Shown in pieces: positions 1 through 11,141 of a stretch of DNA of 64,000 nt. This stretch comes from Heloderma charlesbogerti. Lineage: Eukaryota; Chordata; Lepidosauria; Squamata; Helodermatidae. The stretch spans positions 434,001 through 498,000 of the forward strand of contig JANEZZ010000802.1 of NCBI GenBank assembly GCA_026122225.1. Reading direction: 5' to 3'. The position numbers and the translations under genes are program-made. Numbering within the stretch: the first letter of the stretch is position 1; every line of letters begins with the position of its first letter. The notes beneath the pieces are model-generated. The model had not been told where the DNA came from and made no database searches. It saw only the letters and a list, made by a program, of their open reading frames with translations.

Positions 1-68
1 AGCAACATGCCTCTCTAAACTTGTGTGCAAAACAACCCCTTTACCTATTCAACAAAGAATGGACATCA
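1..68 (+). CDS. RANBP17: RANBP17 window exon 1 (3' part; exon continues left of window)
   Basis: RANBP17 is a karyopherin-beta family protein closely related to exportin-7, thought to act in Ran-dependent nucleocytoplasmic transport. This exon reads (frame starting at base 2) ATCLSKLVCKTTPLPIQQRM then DI, matching the N-terminal HEAT-repeat (importin-beta N-terminal-like) region near residue 64 of the human protein. It ends one base into an Arg codon at a GTAAGT donor (69-74), and the next exon supplies GA to complete AGA. I chose RANBP17 over its paralogue XPO7 because later exons carry RANBP17-type residues, for example KFLQGTVDHCIIGV and [15 protein letters not shown]. The start codon and first exons lie outside the window. 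All twelve exons keep one open frame, so the gene looks functional. Confidence 0.93.
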
Positions 69-708
69 GTAAGTATTGTTTATTCCTTTCAATATTGCAA
101 TAGGTTTTGTTACCTGCAGTTTTAGATTGTCCTAGTAATTAGTACAAAATGGCTTGTCATAATGGTATTAGATTAACATTCTGAGGTTCTGCTTTTATTA
201 TCCGTAACTTTATTATACTAATAGTTTGAACTGCAAGATCAGTGATCAGATTAATTTGACTGGAATTTCTGTCTGTCTTTTTCTTTATGGAGCAGAAGAG
301 AAAATGTGTTAAGGTACACTTTTTTTTTGTCACAAAGGAGAAATCTTAAGAAATTGAGCAAGAGCCTAGGCACACTGCAAATGAACAGTGCTCATACTAT
401 ACTTAGCTATCTCTGTACTGACGTGGAACAGACTCGCACAATGGGGAGTGACATGTATTATCTTTACTATGCTCTTATCATAAATACATTTATTTGGAAC
501 TGTCCCATCGGTTTCAGTAGAACTTAACCCAGAACAAGTATGCTTTCAAGTGTAGCCTCCAACAAGTATATTTTGTCAAATGAAGATAGCAGTAGCCATC
601 ATCCTTATCTGCTTTATCAGGGGGTAATAAGAATTAGTTTGGATTGCTTCATGGAGGATAAGGATATCAATGGCTAGTGGTCATGATGGCTATATATTAC
701 CACTAGTA

Positions 709-835
709 TCAGCCTCTGTATGCCAGATGCTGGGAACATGAGCGGGAGGGCTCTGTCCTGCTTGCGGGTTCCCTGTTAGCATCTGGTAGGCCACTGTTTA
801 AACACATTGCTGGACTAGATTTGCTCTTATGCTTC
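709..835 (-). repeat. Dispersed repeat fragment, same family as 45000-45370
   Basis: The reverse complement contains the phrases 'tctagtccagca', 'cagtggcctaccagatgc' and 'cccgcaagcaggaca'. These align with the better preserved + strand copy at about 45018-45110. It is a reptile-type interspersed repeat whose class I cannot name. Confidence 0.6.
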
Positions 836-978
836 TCATAAGTGATTTCGTATTTGGGTACAAGAGTAAGAGAGAATATCTGTGCCTTCATAATTATTAT
901 ACGACATAATTAATGTCGTAGATGTATATTTTTTGCTTGGGCATCTACAGTCTACTTATATGGGAGAAAGCAGAAGTA

Positions 979-2631
979 CAGTCAGGGCCAGAAATATTGG
1001 AACAAGGATAACTGTTTTGGCAGTTGACCTCTGTACACCACCACATCGAAGTTGAAAGGAAACACATCCAGATGGGAGCGAAGTCAGGACTTTCAGCTGT
1101 AATTCAAGGGGTTTGACAAAAGTGGGGCACTAACCATTCAGGAAAGACAGCCAGTGGCATACACACACACCCATTGTTGGTGGCTCATAAGTAATGGAAT
1201 GAATGGCTGACAAGTAGCTGCATGGCCAGGTGTGGCCTATTTCCTGGGTACCCCATGACCAATCAAGCAGATAAAAGGCCTGGAGGTGGTTCTGAGTGTT
1301 ACATTGGCATTTGGTAGCTGTTCACTGGAACTCCCAACATAAGGTCCAAAGAGGTGTCCATGTGAGTGAAGGAGGCCATCATTAGGCTGAGGAAACAAAA
1401 TAAACCCATCAGAGAGATAGCAAAAACAGTGGGAGTGGCCAATACAACAGTTTGGAACATCCTGAAAAAGAAGGAATTAACTGGCAAGTTCAGCAACAGC
1501 AAAAGGCCTGGAAGACCACGGAAGACAACTAAAGTGGATGACCGCAGAATTCTGCTCATGGTGAAGAGGAACCCTTTCACAACATCTAGCCAGGTCAAGA
1601 ACGCTTTTGCGGAGGTAGGCATGTCATTGGCAACATCTACAGTCAAGAGATGGCTTTATGAATGTAAATACAGAGGCTTCACAACAAGGTGCAAACCACC
1701 CGTAACACTCAAGAAACGAAAGGCCAGATTAGCCTTTGCCAGCAAACACCTAAAAAAGCCTGCCCAGTTCTGGAATAAGGTTCTTTGGACTGACGAAACC
1801 AAGATTAACTTGTACCAGAATGATGGGAAGAGAAAAGTATGGCGAAGGAAAGGAACAGCTCATGATCCAAAGCAGACCACATCATCTGTCAAACATGGTG
1901 GAGGCAGTGTTACAGCATGGGCATGTATGACTGCCAATGGAACCGGGTCACTGGTGTTTATTGATGACCTGACTGCTGATAAAAGCAGCAGGATGAATTC
2001 TGAAGTGTATAGGGCTATACTTTCTGCTCAGATTCAGCTGAATGCTGCCAAACTGATAGGGCACCGCTTCATATTACAGATGGATAATGACCCAAAACAT
2101 ACAGCAAAAGCTACCCGAGAGTTTCTGAAGGCAAAGAAGTGGGATGTTCTCCAATGGCCAAGTCAGTTACCTGATCTCAACCCAATAGAGCATGCTTTTC
2201 ACTTACTGAAGACAAGACTGAAGGCAGAAAGACCCACAAACAAGCGGCAGCTGAAGGCAGCTGCAGTAAAGGCCTGGCGAAGCATCTTGAGGGAGGAAAC
2301 TCAGCATTTGGTCATGTCCATGGGTTCCAGACTTCAGGCAGTCATTGACTGCAAAGGATTTTCATCCAGGTATTAAAGGCGATCCTTAAGTTTGAAATGA
2401 TGTTGGTTTGTTCCATTACTTATGAGCCACCAACAGTGGGTGTGTGTGTATGCCACTGGCTGTCCTTCCTGAATGGTTAGTGCCCCACTTTTGTCAAACC
2501 CCTTGAATTACAGCTGAAAGTCCTGACTTCGCTCCCATCTGGGTGTGTTTCCTTTCAACTTCAATGTGGTGGTATACAGAAGCTAACTGCCAAAACAGTT
2601 ATCCTTGTTCCATTATTTCTAGCCCTGACTG
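979..2631 (+). mobile_element. Tc1/mariner-superfamily transposon with 221-bp inverted repeats
   Basis: The element is bounded by CAGTCAGGGCC (979) and GGCCCTGACTG-type (2631) ends, flanked on both sides by TA (977-978 and 2632-2633), the Tc1/mariner target duplication. The terminal inverted repeats are long, about 979-1199 and 2411-2631, and still closely matched, which suggests a fairly recent insertion. The total length of 1,653 bp is typical of a full-length Tc1-type element. It carries one transposase gene on the + strand. Confidence 0.95.
1366..2376 (+). pseudogene. Tc1-type DD34E transposase, open frame without a usable start
   Basis: The 336-codon frame encodes an N-terminal helix-turn-helix region (RLRKQNKPIREIAKTVG, then the GRPRKT linker) and a DDE catalytic core. 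The first Asp is in LWTDETK, the second in QMDNDPKH, and the Glu in PDLNPIEHAF exactly 34 residues after the second Asp. The frame opens on GTG at 1366. In the same frame just upstream is TGA (1363-1365), and further upstream ATA (1339-1341) sits where related transposases have their initiator Met. So the body is clean but the start is lost. The next in-frame ATG (1558) lies after the DNA-binding domain. Relatives are abundant in fish, frog and lizard genomes. It is probably not translated as a full protein. Confidence 0.9.
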
Positions 2632-3910
2632 TATATCTGGGTGTAATACATGTTGTGAGAAGAGGCCTTCCATATTTATAGAAATGATTTCAATATAAGG
2701 TGTTAACCTGCCAATTATCAACAAACATAAACATGATTTAATTTGGGCTATTTAGGAAAAAGTCAGCTATGAAGCATCTTGACTTAAAACTGCTCCCTTC
2801 TGTAATCCAAGCTGTTCTTTAAGTCTTGCAACCCCCCTTTTTGGTTTTGTCTTCCACTTGGAACACACAATGTATCAGACTTCTGTGCAGCTCCTTCAGC
2901 TTCAGTAGTAAACCCCTGATCTCAAGATGGGTGTATTTGAGACTGCATGCTACTCGCCATTTGACCCAGCCCTGGGACTTAATATTTAAGGGAGACATGT
3001 TTCACTTCAATGCTTAATTTGAGACATGCTGCCCCAACTCTACCACATACTTATATCCAAGTAGGTAGAGACCTGATTAAAACAGAACAAGAGTACTTGG
3101 TGATTATGTGGTTTCTGTGCTCATTTCTGGTTTAACACAGGCGCTTTCAACCTCTTATCGTCCCTGACCTCAGAAATACTATATCCAAATAACCTGGCAT
3201 CAGGCTGTACTAGGGCTCACTGATTAGCAAGCGTATTTAGAATAATTGAGGGAAAAGTGAGCACTTGCAGTGAAAATGAAGGTTTATTTAAGAAAAGTTG
3301 TAATATAATAGAATGTAAAGAAAAGCATCTAGGAAATTAAAAAGCAAAACAGCATGCTAACATAGCTAAACTAATCAGCTGGTCATCAAACCATCCAAAA
3401 GCACTTTGGTTAGAATTTTGAATGGGACAATGGGTAGTTGATTCCGACTGGCAGCTGGGAGAGGAAAAGGCTCAATAGATACCGAACATAGAAGTTTCCC
3501 ACAGTGTTTTCTCGGCAAGGAAACACTGAACTGAATAGATGTGGAATCAATACAATACACAGAGAACAAAATGTAATTGGTGTCTGGCAAGCTAATCCTG
3601 TGACATTGGTAGCTCCATTTAGCTATGGTTTTGGTACAGACTGTATGGAAGTACTTTGGTCAAGAAGAGATCAGAATTAATACACAGAACAGTAATATGT
3701 CTCTGTCACAGATGGCTTTAATGTTATTGCTGTGGGAAATTCAACCAGAGGACTAATGAGAGACTTGTCTGCAAATGCTATTTCAGGGTCCTTGTACCTT
3801 TATAATAGCATTAAAATAGCTGCATATGCATTTGGAGCATATAATAAAATATTACTACACAATTTTTGAGATTTGGCGACTTACTCCATGTATTTCAGAG
3901 TTATTAACAT

Positions 3911-3963
3911 CCGACATTGGAGAGTGGACTTCCCTCCGCACACATTGGAGAGTGGACTTCCCC
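3911..3963 (+). repeat. Short tandem duplication (about 27 bp, two units)
   Basis: The unit 'acattggagagtggacttcc' followed by a pyrimidine-rich spacer and 'cacac' occurs twice in a row. A C-rich stretch follows to about 4020. No coding potential is evident. Confidence 0.75.
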
Positions 3964-4209
3964 CCACACAACAGGGCTCCCCCTTCCTCTCCTCCCCCAT
4001 TCAACTCCCTGAGCCCCCCCAATATCTGCTTCTGAGAGTCCCCCAAGTTTCTGGAGTAGATTTTGGATGCATGTGGGGGCTGCAGAACTCTGTTCCGCCA
4101 ATGGTATCCCGCTGGCAGACAAGCACCATTGGATACAACTCATAGCTTTAAAAAGCTTACTGTATTAACATTAAAATAATTTGATTTAATTTTTGGTATT
4201 TTGGTACAG

Positions 4210-4376
4210 GAAACTACATATTAAACTATGTTGCATCTCGACCAAAACTGGCCCCTTTTGTGATCCAAGCTCTTGTTCAAGTAATTGCAAAGATCACAAA
4301 GTTGGGTTGGTTTGACATTCAAAAAGACCAGCTCATCTTTAGAGACATTATTGCTGATGTTAAAAAGTTTTTACAG
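4210..4376 (+). CDS. RANBP17: RANBP17 window exon 2
   Basis: After the two bases that finish the split Arg codon, the exon reads [20 protein letters not shown], then [19 protein letters not shown] and DVKKFLQ. This is the HEAT-repeat region that in this family continues the Ran-binding N-terminal arch. Its 167 bp end in phase 0 at a GTAAGA donor. Residues such as APFVIQAL and KKFLQ are RANBP17-like rather than XPO7-like. Confidence 0.95.
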
Positions 4377-4798
4377 GTAAGAAAAATTGAGCATGTCTTT
4401 TGTTAAAACATATTTCTGTATTAAATATAGTAATATATTTTAAGTGCTATATGTGCGATTCTAAGGAGACATGGAATGGAAGATAGTAATTCAGTCATCT
4501 CCAAATTAAGGATCACTTGAACAATAAAACAAGAACAGATCTTGTGCAGATTTTTAAGGCTGCGTTTAGATGTGGCATTTTCATATGCAAGCTTTGGAAT
4601 TGTGGAGTTGAAAATGAGTATGCAACTGGGTAAAAAACTTGTGCAAAAAAGCAGCATCTAAATAAACTTTTTGCTACTGCAGTAGTGTGTTGGCCCTAGG
4701 AAGATGCATTATGCTGCTGGGGCTTCTCATAGGAGGTGATGCCTGACACTGCTGTTGGCCTCTTTTGTTTATGATCTCTACCCTACGTCAGCCGCTTA

Positions 4799-5324
4799 GG
4801 AACATAGGAAGCTGCCTTATACCGGGCTGGTTTGCACAATCACAGTGAGGGAAATAAGCCATGGTGGCTTCCCCCCCCTGCTTCATGTGCTGGCTGGATT
4901 TCCCTAATTTTCCTTATTGGCACAGCTTGCTGTGCCATCTGAACCCAGGTGGGATGACTTTTTTAGTGGGGGCGACAACCCTGAAATAACCCAACCACAG
5001 CCCATGGGTTGTTTGAAGGTTGCTGCCCCCTCAAATACGCTGGGTTTGGACGACATGGCAAGCTGCGTCAGCAAGGGTACTTAGGGAAATCAGACGTGTG
5101 CGTGACAGGGTTAACAAGCCACCATGGCTTGTTAACCACGCCACGAACATGCAAACCAGGTCATTTGAGTCAGACCATTGATACATCTTGCTCAATATTG
5201 TTGACATTGATTAGCAGCAGCTCTCAAGGGTTTCAGGCAGGAATTTTTCCAACCCTATCTGGGGATTGAACTGGGAACCTTCTGAATGCAAAGCATGTGC
5301 TCTATCACTGAGCTACAGCCCCTT
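4799..5324 (-). repeat. tRNA-derived SINE, antisense, interrupted by a MITE
   Basis: Two pieces, 4799-4823 and about 5167-5324, join into one reptile-type SINE. On the minus strand the right end reads like a tRNA: A-box 'tagctcagtgatagagcac', a TGC at the anticodon place, and a B-box 'gttcaatcccc'. That layout resembles tRNA-Ala. The tail 'taaggcagcttcctatgttc' lies at 4799. The MITE at about 4824-5166 separates tail from body. Confidence 0.8.
4824..5166. mobile_element. hAT-like MITE nested in the SINE
   Basis: The ends are imperfect inverted repeats: 'ctggtttgcacaatcac' on the left against 'cgaacatgcaaaccagg' on the right. Inside are family hallmarks seen elsewhere in the window: 'gctgtgccatctgaaccca', 'cccatgggttgtt' and 'caagccaccatggcttg'. 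There is no open frame. The hAT assignment is by general resemblance. Borders are approximate. Confidence 0.65.
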
Positions 5325-6766
5325 TTCCCCCATGCCAGGCCAGCAGTGTCAGTTGTTGCTGCTGAATTGGGACAGGGCTAGCTTCCCACTCTGGATCAAA
5401 GCAGTGTTGTGTCGTTTGCACCAGTCCTTTCCAACAGATTATAGGATTGGAATGTTGGTCAAATTAACATGTTTTAAATGGTTTCACTCTCACAAGGTGA
5501 GGCTCTTCACTTGTATTGCTGGTGAAGCAGAATTATTCATTGTTAATTGAAAGAAGTATTCTGTGATGTTAATTTAGATAACGTGACCATTCCTGCTATA
5601 CAATGATGCACGCATAAAGTTCTTACACACGCATGTTTCTCCATTCATATTAATAGTGGGGGGAGTTCCATGAACAAAAGGTAGTTGTGGCTCTGCCTCC
5701 TCCTGGTGAATGTGGAGGGTCTTGCCTATATGCAGGAGATCCATGAACATGTGAAATACGGCCAGGTTCAGGAAGCTGTGTTAAGCAAGTACATAAGAGA
5801 TGACCCGTTTATTTTAAAATATTCTATTCTGCCTTTACATAAGCTCAAGGCTTCAAGATGGGGGGTGGGGGCGCACAAAGGTCTTCTGTGGCTCTCAGCC
5901 TAATTTCATGCAGCCCTCATCCTAACTTCAAAAGCCCTCTGCAAGGGATCAGTTCAGATCACTGGCAAGAGCAATCTGCCTCTCCCTCAGCAGCTCACTG
6001 GATGGGGAGGAAATGGCAGGATGGGGAGTGAGAGAGAAAGAAGCGATGTCAGAGAGAGGAAGAAGGGGTGACTCCGCCCGTTGCTAGCATATGGCCCCAG
6101 ACAGATTGCTCTCAAGGGAATGTGGGCCTCAACAAGGGAAGAAAGTTCCTCACCCCTGCTTTGAGAGATTCCTGAAGCTATGGTAGTGCTCAGATTTTGA
6201 AATCGCACATTAAAGGGTGGGTGTTTTTTCTAGATGGTCCTTACATTGAAAACTGATAGGTGATGTAGGGATACTTACGAGTGTGGGTGGATTTTCTTCT
6301 TATGATTCTTATGGCAGAGGTTTTCATCATGCTCCTATCATGTCATCTGTTCCATGTAAGAGTTTAAAAACTGAAACAGGAAATGCAGTTCAAATTATGG
6401 AAGTCAAGGGTAATGCATTTCCAAGGAATCTTTCTGTGGTGAAACATGTTCCCTTAACTTGGGGTTGGGTGGATATATTTATATTACCAAGGCTTAGATT
6501 AGGTAGTGTTTGCGAGGAAGCAGGATTGCCAAGGATTTTTTTACAAATTCATTTGAAAGTAAGTAGTAGTTGTAGCTAGAATATTCAAGTCAGGATGATG
6601 TATTTGAGTGCTTTTTTTTTTTTTTAGTCTGTCTTGGACACTTGCCACCCACAATATCTCATTGCTTTTGTCATTTCTGGTGTTGGGTGATGATGGTAGA
6701 AGGGATAAGGAACTGTGTAGCAAAATGAACACATAATAGTTAGAAATTTAGAATTTCTTAGTGCTC

Positions 6767-7085
6767 AAAATATGCTTTACTTACATTATCTTAGTAATCT
6801 TTACTTATAGAGCGCTGCAAGACAGGCTAGTATTACCACCATATTACAGATATGGGAGAAGAGACTGAGGCTGGGAGTTGTTTCCTAAAGTAGGAACTTT
6901 GGTCATCCAAATGTTGTCGAACTCCAGCTTCCATTCGCCCCAGCCAGCATGGCCAATGGTCAGAGATGCTGGGAGTTGTAGTCCAACAAAACTGGGGGGT
7001 CCGCAGGTTCCTTATCTCTGGCCTAAGGCCACCCAATATATTCATGCATAAACCAAGGTTTAAACTGATTCTGGTTTCACAGATG
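6767..7085 (+). repeat. MIR (CORE-SINE) remnant split by a palindromic MITE
   Basis: The left part (6767-6895) carries the MIR-like run 'ttaccaccatattacagat' followed by 'gactgaggctgggag'. The right part (about 7022-7085) resumes with 'taaggccaccca'. The interruption at about 6903-7022 is a palindromic MITE. MIR is old in amniotes, so the low match is expected. Confidence 0.65.
6903..7022. mobile_element. Palindromic MITE copy 1
   Basis: It has the self-complementary plan shared by seven copies in the window: an arm with 'aactccagcttccat', a centre 'agcatggccaatggtcag' and the opposite arm 'gggagttgtagtcca'. The outer ends are worn. It is nested within a MIR. Confidence 0.7.
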
Positions 7086-7550
7086 TGAAACCATCTGCTA
7101 TTAAATGTCATTATATGCTGTTACTATTTTTGCATGAGGGGGAAAAACATAATATGTTAGTTAATGTACTTTAAAATCATTAAGAACGTACGATAAAAAA
7201 GACCTTGTGTTTATTAAAAACAAACTTGAGAAGGATACTGTGGCCTTTTTTGCAGTTATTTTTATTAATGTAATTTGATTTTACATTTATTATTAAAATG
7301 TTTGCAGTGTGAATCTCCAGTAGTTAATTCATTAATAATAGAAATTCAGGCTCAAAACTTTGCTGCTTAAGAGACTTCTTTCGTTGAATTATTTTCCTGT
7401 GGGAGAGAGAATGAAGCCACATTTCAAATGCTGCGCTGAATTTACCCTTTAATATAATGTTGATCATTACTAGACATCAGACTTGAACAGATGCATTTGG
7501 ATTGTCATTAAATTAAATAAAATAAAGGTCCAGTTTAAATCGGTAAACGA

Positions 7551-7996
7551 GTAATCCTATGGCCCCTAGGCAGCGTCTGAGGGGCCATAGGATGTTTTGG
7601 ACTCCCCGATCTGAGGTCGGAAGCAACGCTCTGACCTCGGAGGGGGGAATCGGAGCTCCAACACCCCTCCCCCTTGCAGCTGGCATGGAAAGAACTGCGC
7701 TGGCTGCTCTCTGAGGTCAGGAACTCAACCTTGGAGAAGGGGACATTTCACTGGGTGGGGAGGGGATTGGCGAGGCTAGGATACAAGTTACCCTGAAGCC
7801 TCACCTGCCTCCTTTCCTCCCCCTTCGAAGCACCTCAGGTAGAAGAGCAAAAAAGCCTATCGAGCAAAAATGCAGGGCGGGCGGACAGGGAGGTGAAGAT
7901 CACCACCACTCCTCCCACCCTGCATTTGATGATTGTGAGCCACCGAGTTCGGGGGTTTATGATCATCAAGGACGCAACCCATAGGACTGCGTCCTA
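7551..7996. mobile_element. hAT-like MITE with 'aatcctatggcc' ends
   Basis: The left end 'gtaatcctatggcc' is inverted relative to the right end 'cccataggactgcgtcct'. The interior is GC-rich with no coding capacity. It is related in its ends to 27839-28254. Confidence 0.6.
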
Positions 7997-8125
7997 AATG
8001 TACCTGTCTTGCCTAGTACAGCAACGAGGCAGCCAGCCATTCCTGGGCTATAGCAGTTTGTGGCTCTGGAATGGCCTGTGTTGGTTGCCACTTTGCAGAG
8101 CCACTGCCAATCACTGGGCTCAAAG

Positions 8126-8166
8126 GACCAATGGTCTGAATCAATATAAGGCAACTTCATGTGCTT
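8126..8166 (+). repeat. Fragment of tRNA-derived SINE, sense orientation
   Basis: The segment 'ggaccaatggtctgaatca' then 'ataaggcaacttcatgtg' is the reverse complement of the tail-proximal segment in the SINEs at 4799-5324 and 32846-33260. Only this piece is clear. Confidence 0.6.
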
Positions 8167-8744
8167 GCAATAGCAGAGAGACTCCCCTGTATGCTGTGCA
8201 TACACCGCTGTGATCCCTCTGGCATCACATACTGTTTCTGCTAACTCACACCCAACCCCACAAGAGGCAGACCCTTGCACTTGCTGCCACAGGTAGTCTG
8301 CGCCCCTCATTCCTTCCTCCTGAAATGCCGTGGGGGCTACTGCTTTGAAGAACTGAAATGCAGAAACTCTTGCCCTCCCTCTTCCCTGTGAGAAAAGGAG
8401 GTATTTTTCTGGATGTGCTTCTGCTGAGCTACAGAGAGATAATTAGATTGGAGCATCTAACCTATGGAAGGTACCTGTGCTCAGCCTCAAAATTGCCGTG
8501 CTTTTTGAAAAATGGAAAGGAAGGTGGTTAATTCAGTTGGCCATTTAATTTGGGTGTAGTATCAGTAATGGAGGTAAAATTATGGTGGCAGGAAGAAACA
8601 GGCTTAGATAATAACCACACATTTCTGCTTGCCCACAAAGTTGGGACAATTGAAGCTCCAAAGTATTCTTTAACAGTTTACAAGAAACTTGTTCAGCGTC
8701 TGTCACAAATGGTTTGGGTTGGTCAGTTTTGCCAAAGGTTTAGT

Positions 8745-8925
8745 TTTATTTTGCTGGTATTGTATTTTATTCTTTTAAATGTTTGTATTATGTTTTGTAT
8801 TGTTAACTGTATGGTATTTTAGTCTTTTAACTATTTGTAATCCACCCAGAGAACATTAGTTATTGGGAAGATTAAAAATATAATGAATAAATGTAAATAA
8901 ATATAAATAATGGCATAATGTGCAA
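8745..8925 (+). repeat. LINE-type 3' tail (CR1/L2-like)
   Basis: A T-rich stretch is followed by 'aatccacccagagaac', 'ttgggaagattaaaaatat' and a repetitive 'aaataaatataaataa' end. This is the usual 3' end of a reptile non-LTR element or the SINE that borrows it. It is strongly 5'-truncated with no coding part. Confidence 0.55.
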
Positions 8926-9573
8926 TGAGAAACAAGTTTATTTTGTAAGGAATCTGATTCTCCATTTGTCAGAGGCTGAGTGATTTTTAAGGATATTTAC
9001 AACAATTCCTTTTGGAAGTGACAGTCATGCTGTCATTTAGTTTTTCTTTCTTTCTACAAATGTACACATCCTCCATGTCCAAAATTCTAGTTGCTAGTTA
9101 GTGTATTAGATCAATCCTTTTCGTTGTTCTTAAATTATTAGAACTCTAGATTCCCTCATTTTTTAAGAGGAGCTTCAATTTTTTTTTCTTCCTTGCTTGT
9201 GAGCAAGTTGTACAGGTGTAACCTCATCTGTCATTGCCTTAAGAAAGAAGTAGCTATTCGTGCATGATAGTCACTATTCTGTCATATTCTGCTGCTTTAA
9301 AAAAAAACCCAACAACTAAGAGTAGACCAAATATCCACAAATTGTTTTCTTTACTCTGATCTTCATAGTCTCAAGCAGCTGCCTTTCCCCTACATAATTG
9401 TTCGAAACTGTTAACCATTGAGAGTGGTTGGGGGTAGCAGTTCCGGAGGCATAGTTTCTACCTTCTGTGTTTTACTGCTATGCTCATGGGTAATTCTTGT
9501 CTGAGTGTTCAGTGGTTGCAGTCTTGCACAGTAGGTAAAGATACCGTTACGTTTCCCTTTGCAGAATAGGTAA

Positions 9574-9745
9574 GTGCAGCCTATTCTAGCCCTATACCCC
9601 AAAGAATTGTAAAATAGGTATAAAATACATTTTTGTGCTGCCATGGTCACTGCTGAAAGAGGTAGGCTCAAACACTAGCCATATTATAAAGGTATGATTT
9701 TTCCATACCCTCAGATCAGAATTCCTTGATACTTTACTAGAGAAA
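9574..9745 (+). pseudogene. Relic duplicate of RANBP17 window exon 4 and its donor flank
   Basis: This block aligns with 12115-12308, that is, with window exon 4 and about 75 bp of the intron after it. Shared landmarks in order: 'tattctag', 'ttgtaaaatag' against 'tcgtaaaatag', 'tcactgctgaaagaggtagg' against 'tcactgttgaaagaggtagg', then 'aacactagccatattataaa'. The copy has lost about 20 bp within the exon, lacks the pyrimidine tract before the acceptor, and has an in-frame TAA near its start. It still keeps the GAG|GTAGGC donor at 9661/9662. It cannot encode the exon peptide. I infer a local duplication followed by decay of this copy. Confidence 0.85.
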
Positions 9746-10055
9746 GTGGCTCATCATAAGTGCATCTGTCTTTGAGCAACATTGCCATCTGGCTAGCCAT
9801 TAGAAACATCAGATGTTGTTTTGAGGAAGGCCAGCCAACTTTGTTTTGTGTTTTCAGTCTTTGGCACTGGAGTTGGCATATGGTGTTAAGAAGGATAAAG
9901 ATGTGAAAGATCCCCCCCAAATTCATGTTTTTCTTTGTGTATTTCTATGGGGGGAACTGGAAAACTAATCACTTGGGGAGGCTGAGTTTTCTCCCTCAAA
10001 GTTACCTAAAGCACTCATATTGGAACATGAACACTTCTGTTTCTGTGTGTTACAG

Positions 10056-10121
10056 GGGACTGTGGACCACTGCATAATAGGAGTGATGATTCTTTCAGAA
10101 CTGACTCAGGAAATGAACTTT
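10056..10121 (+). CDS. RANBP17: RANBP17 window exon 3
   Basis: This exon has 22 whole codons, GTVDHCIIGVMILSELTQEM then NF, with acceptor TTACAG and donor GTAAGC. The 66-bp exon is in phase 0 at both ends. GTVDHCIIGV with ELTQEMN is the RANBP17 version; XPO7 differs at several of these positions. Confidence 0.95.
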
Positions 10122-10285
10122 GTAAGCATCCTCCTTTTCTCTCAAAATTATTTTGTAATGCTGTCAGAATTGTCATGAGTATCTTGAGGGGAAGGGGAAG
10201 GGGAAAGGGCTAATGGTTGAGGACTGGGATTCTACACTGTGTGTGTTCTTTTTTTAATAGCTGAAGAACACAAAAGCTTCTATGG

Positions 10286-10429
10286 CAGCTTTCCCCAACC
10301 TGGTGCTGTCCAGATGTGTTGATTTCAGCCCCATCATCCCTAACCAGTGTGGCCATGAGGCATGTAGGCCAGGGATGATGGGAGTTGTAGTCCAACACAT
10401 CTGGATGGTGCCAGGTTAGGGAAGGCTGA
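10286..10429. mobile_element. Palindromic MITE copy 2
   Basis: The arms 'agctttccccaacctggtg' and 'caccaggttagggaaggct'-type (right end) are inverted copies. The inner arms around 'gatgatgggagttgtagtcc' also pair with the left half, so the whole unit can fold on itself. It has no coding capacity. Confidence 0.85.
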
Positions 10430-11141
10430 CCTATGGAATGAAGCTTAGAAATGGATTGTAGCAATGCCTACCTGAGTGAAGGGAATGGGGCCAATCCTGC
10501 AGTTGCTAGAACTAGTTATAAACTGATAAAGGACCGTGAAGCCCAGGTTGCCCTCTTTATTGGTGGTTACCTTTTGAGTGCTTTTAAATACTATACTCAG
10601 ATCTCTCTCCATCCATTCAGCATTGACTAGGGAGGAGGCTTTTGAAGAGGCTGTGCAAGCTGCTAGGACATTGCCACAAATTGTAGAGCTGGTTTATATA
10701 GTCAGCCAAATCAAGTGATCAAGCTTTTCCTGGCCACTTGAGGCTACAGGTGTGGGAGTGTGGCACACTTGAATGCATTTCCATGAAAATACTCCCTGAA
10801 TATAGGAAAGTAGCATAATGGGGAAAAGGTGCAGAAATGCTCTCACCTGTCAGACAATGCTAAACACCCCCCCCCCCATTCCCATCTTACCAAGAGCCAC
10901 AAACATTCTTACTTCCAGATGCTACCAAGGCTTAATATCTCTACCTATAATTTGTGACTTTAGAGAACACAGAGGAGTGGGTTGAAAAGATTAGAGTGTG
11001 GGGGTTTGCTTCTCTTGATGCACATCATTTTGTTTTTTCTTCAACATATAATCCAAAGTGCTTTTACAAGTGACACTAAGGATGACGTCTTGCCCCTCAC
11101 GAGGGTGTTTGTACCCTGAATATGTAATGCTTTATGCTTTA

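Larger units (their letters stand above)
69..4209 (+). other. RANBP17 intron after window exon 1
   Basis: The intron has a GTAAGT donor and an acceptor at ...GTACAG (4204-4209). It contains an antisense dispersed-repeat fragment (709-835), a Tc1-type DNA transposon (979-2631) and a short tandem duplication (3911-3963). I see nothing recognisable in 75-700, 840-975, 2640-3895 or 4000-4200, which is AT-rich intronic sequence. Confidence 0.85.
4377..10055 (+). other. RANBP17 intron after window exon 2
   Basis: It holds a tRNA-derived SINE split by a MITE (4799-5324), a MIR split by a palindromic MITE (6767-7085), a hAT-like MITE (7551-7996), a SINE fragment (8126-8166), a LINE-type 3' tail (8745-8925) and a relic of window exon 4 (9574-9745). 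Stretches 5330-6760, 7090-7545 and 8930-9570 show no element I can name. A weak LINE-tail-like motif (5808-5862) is the only hint there. Confidence 0.85.

Noticed and set aside
3826..4145. Four overlapping frames on both strands
   Set aside because: They come from the short tandem duplication and a C-rich stretch, not from coding sequence.
9411..9671. Minus-strand frame across the exon 4 relic
   Set aside because: The relic aligns with the + strand exon; the minus frame has no family resemblance.
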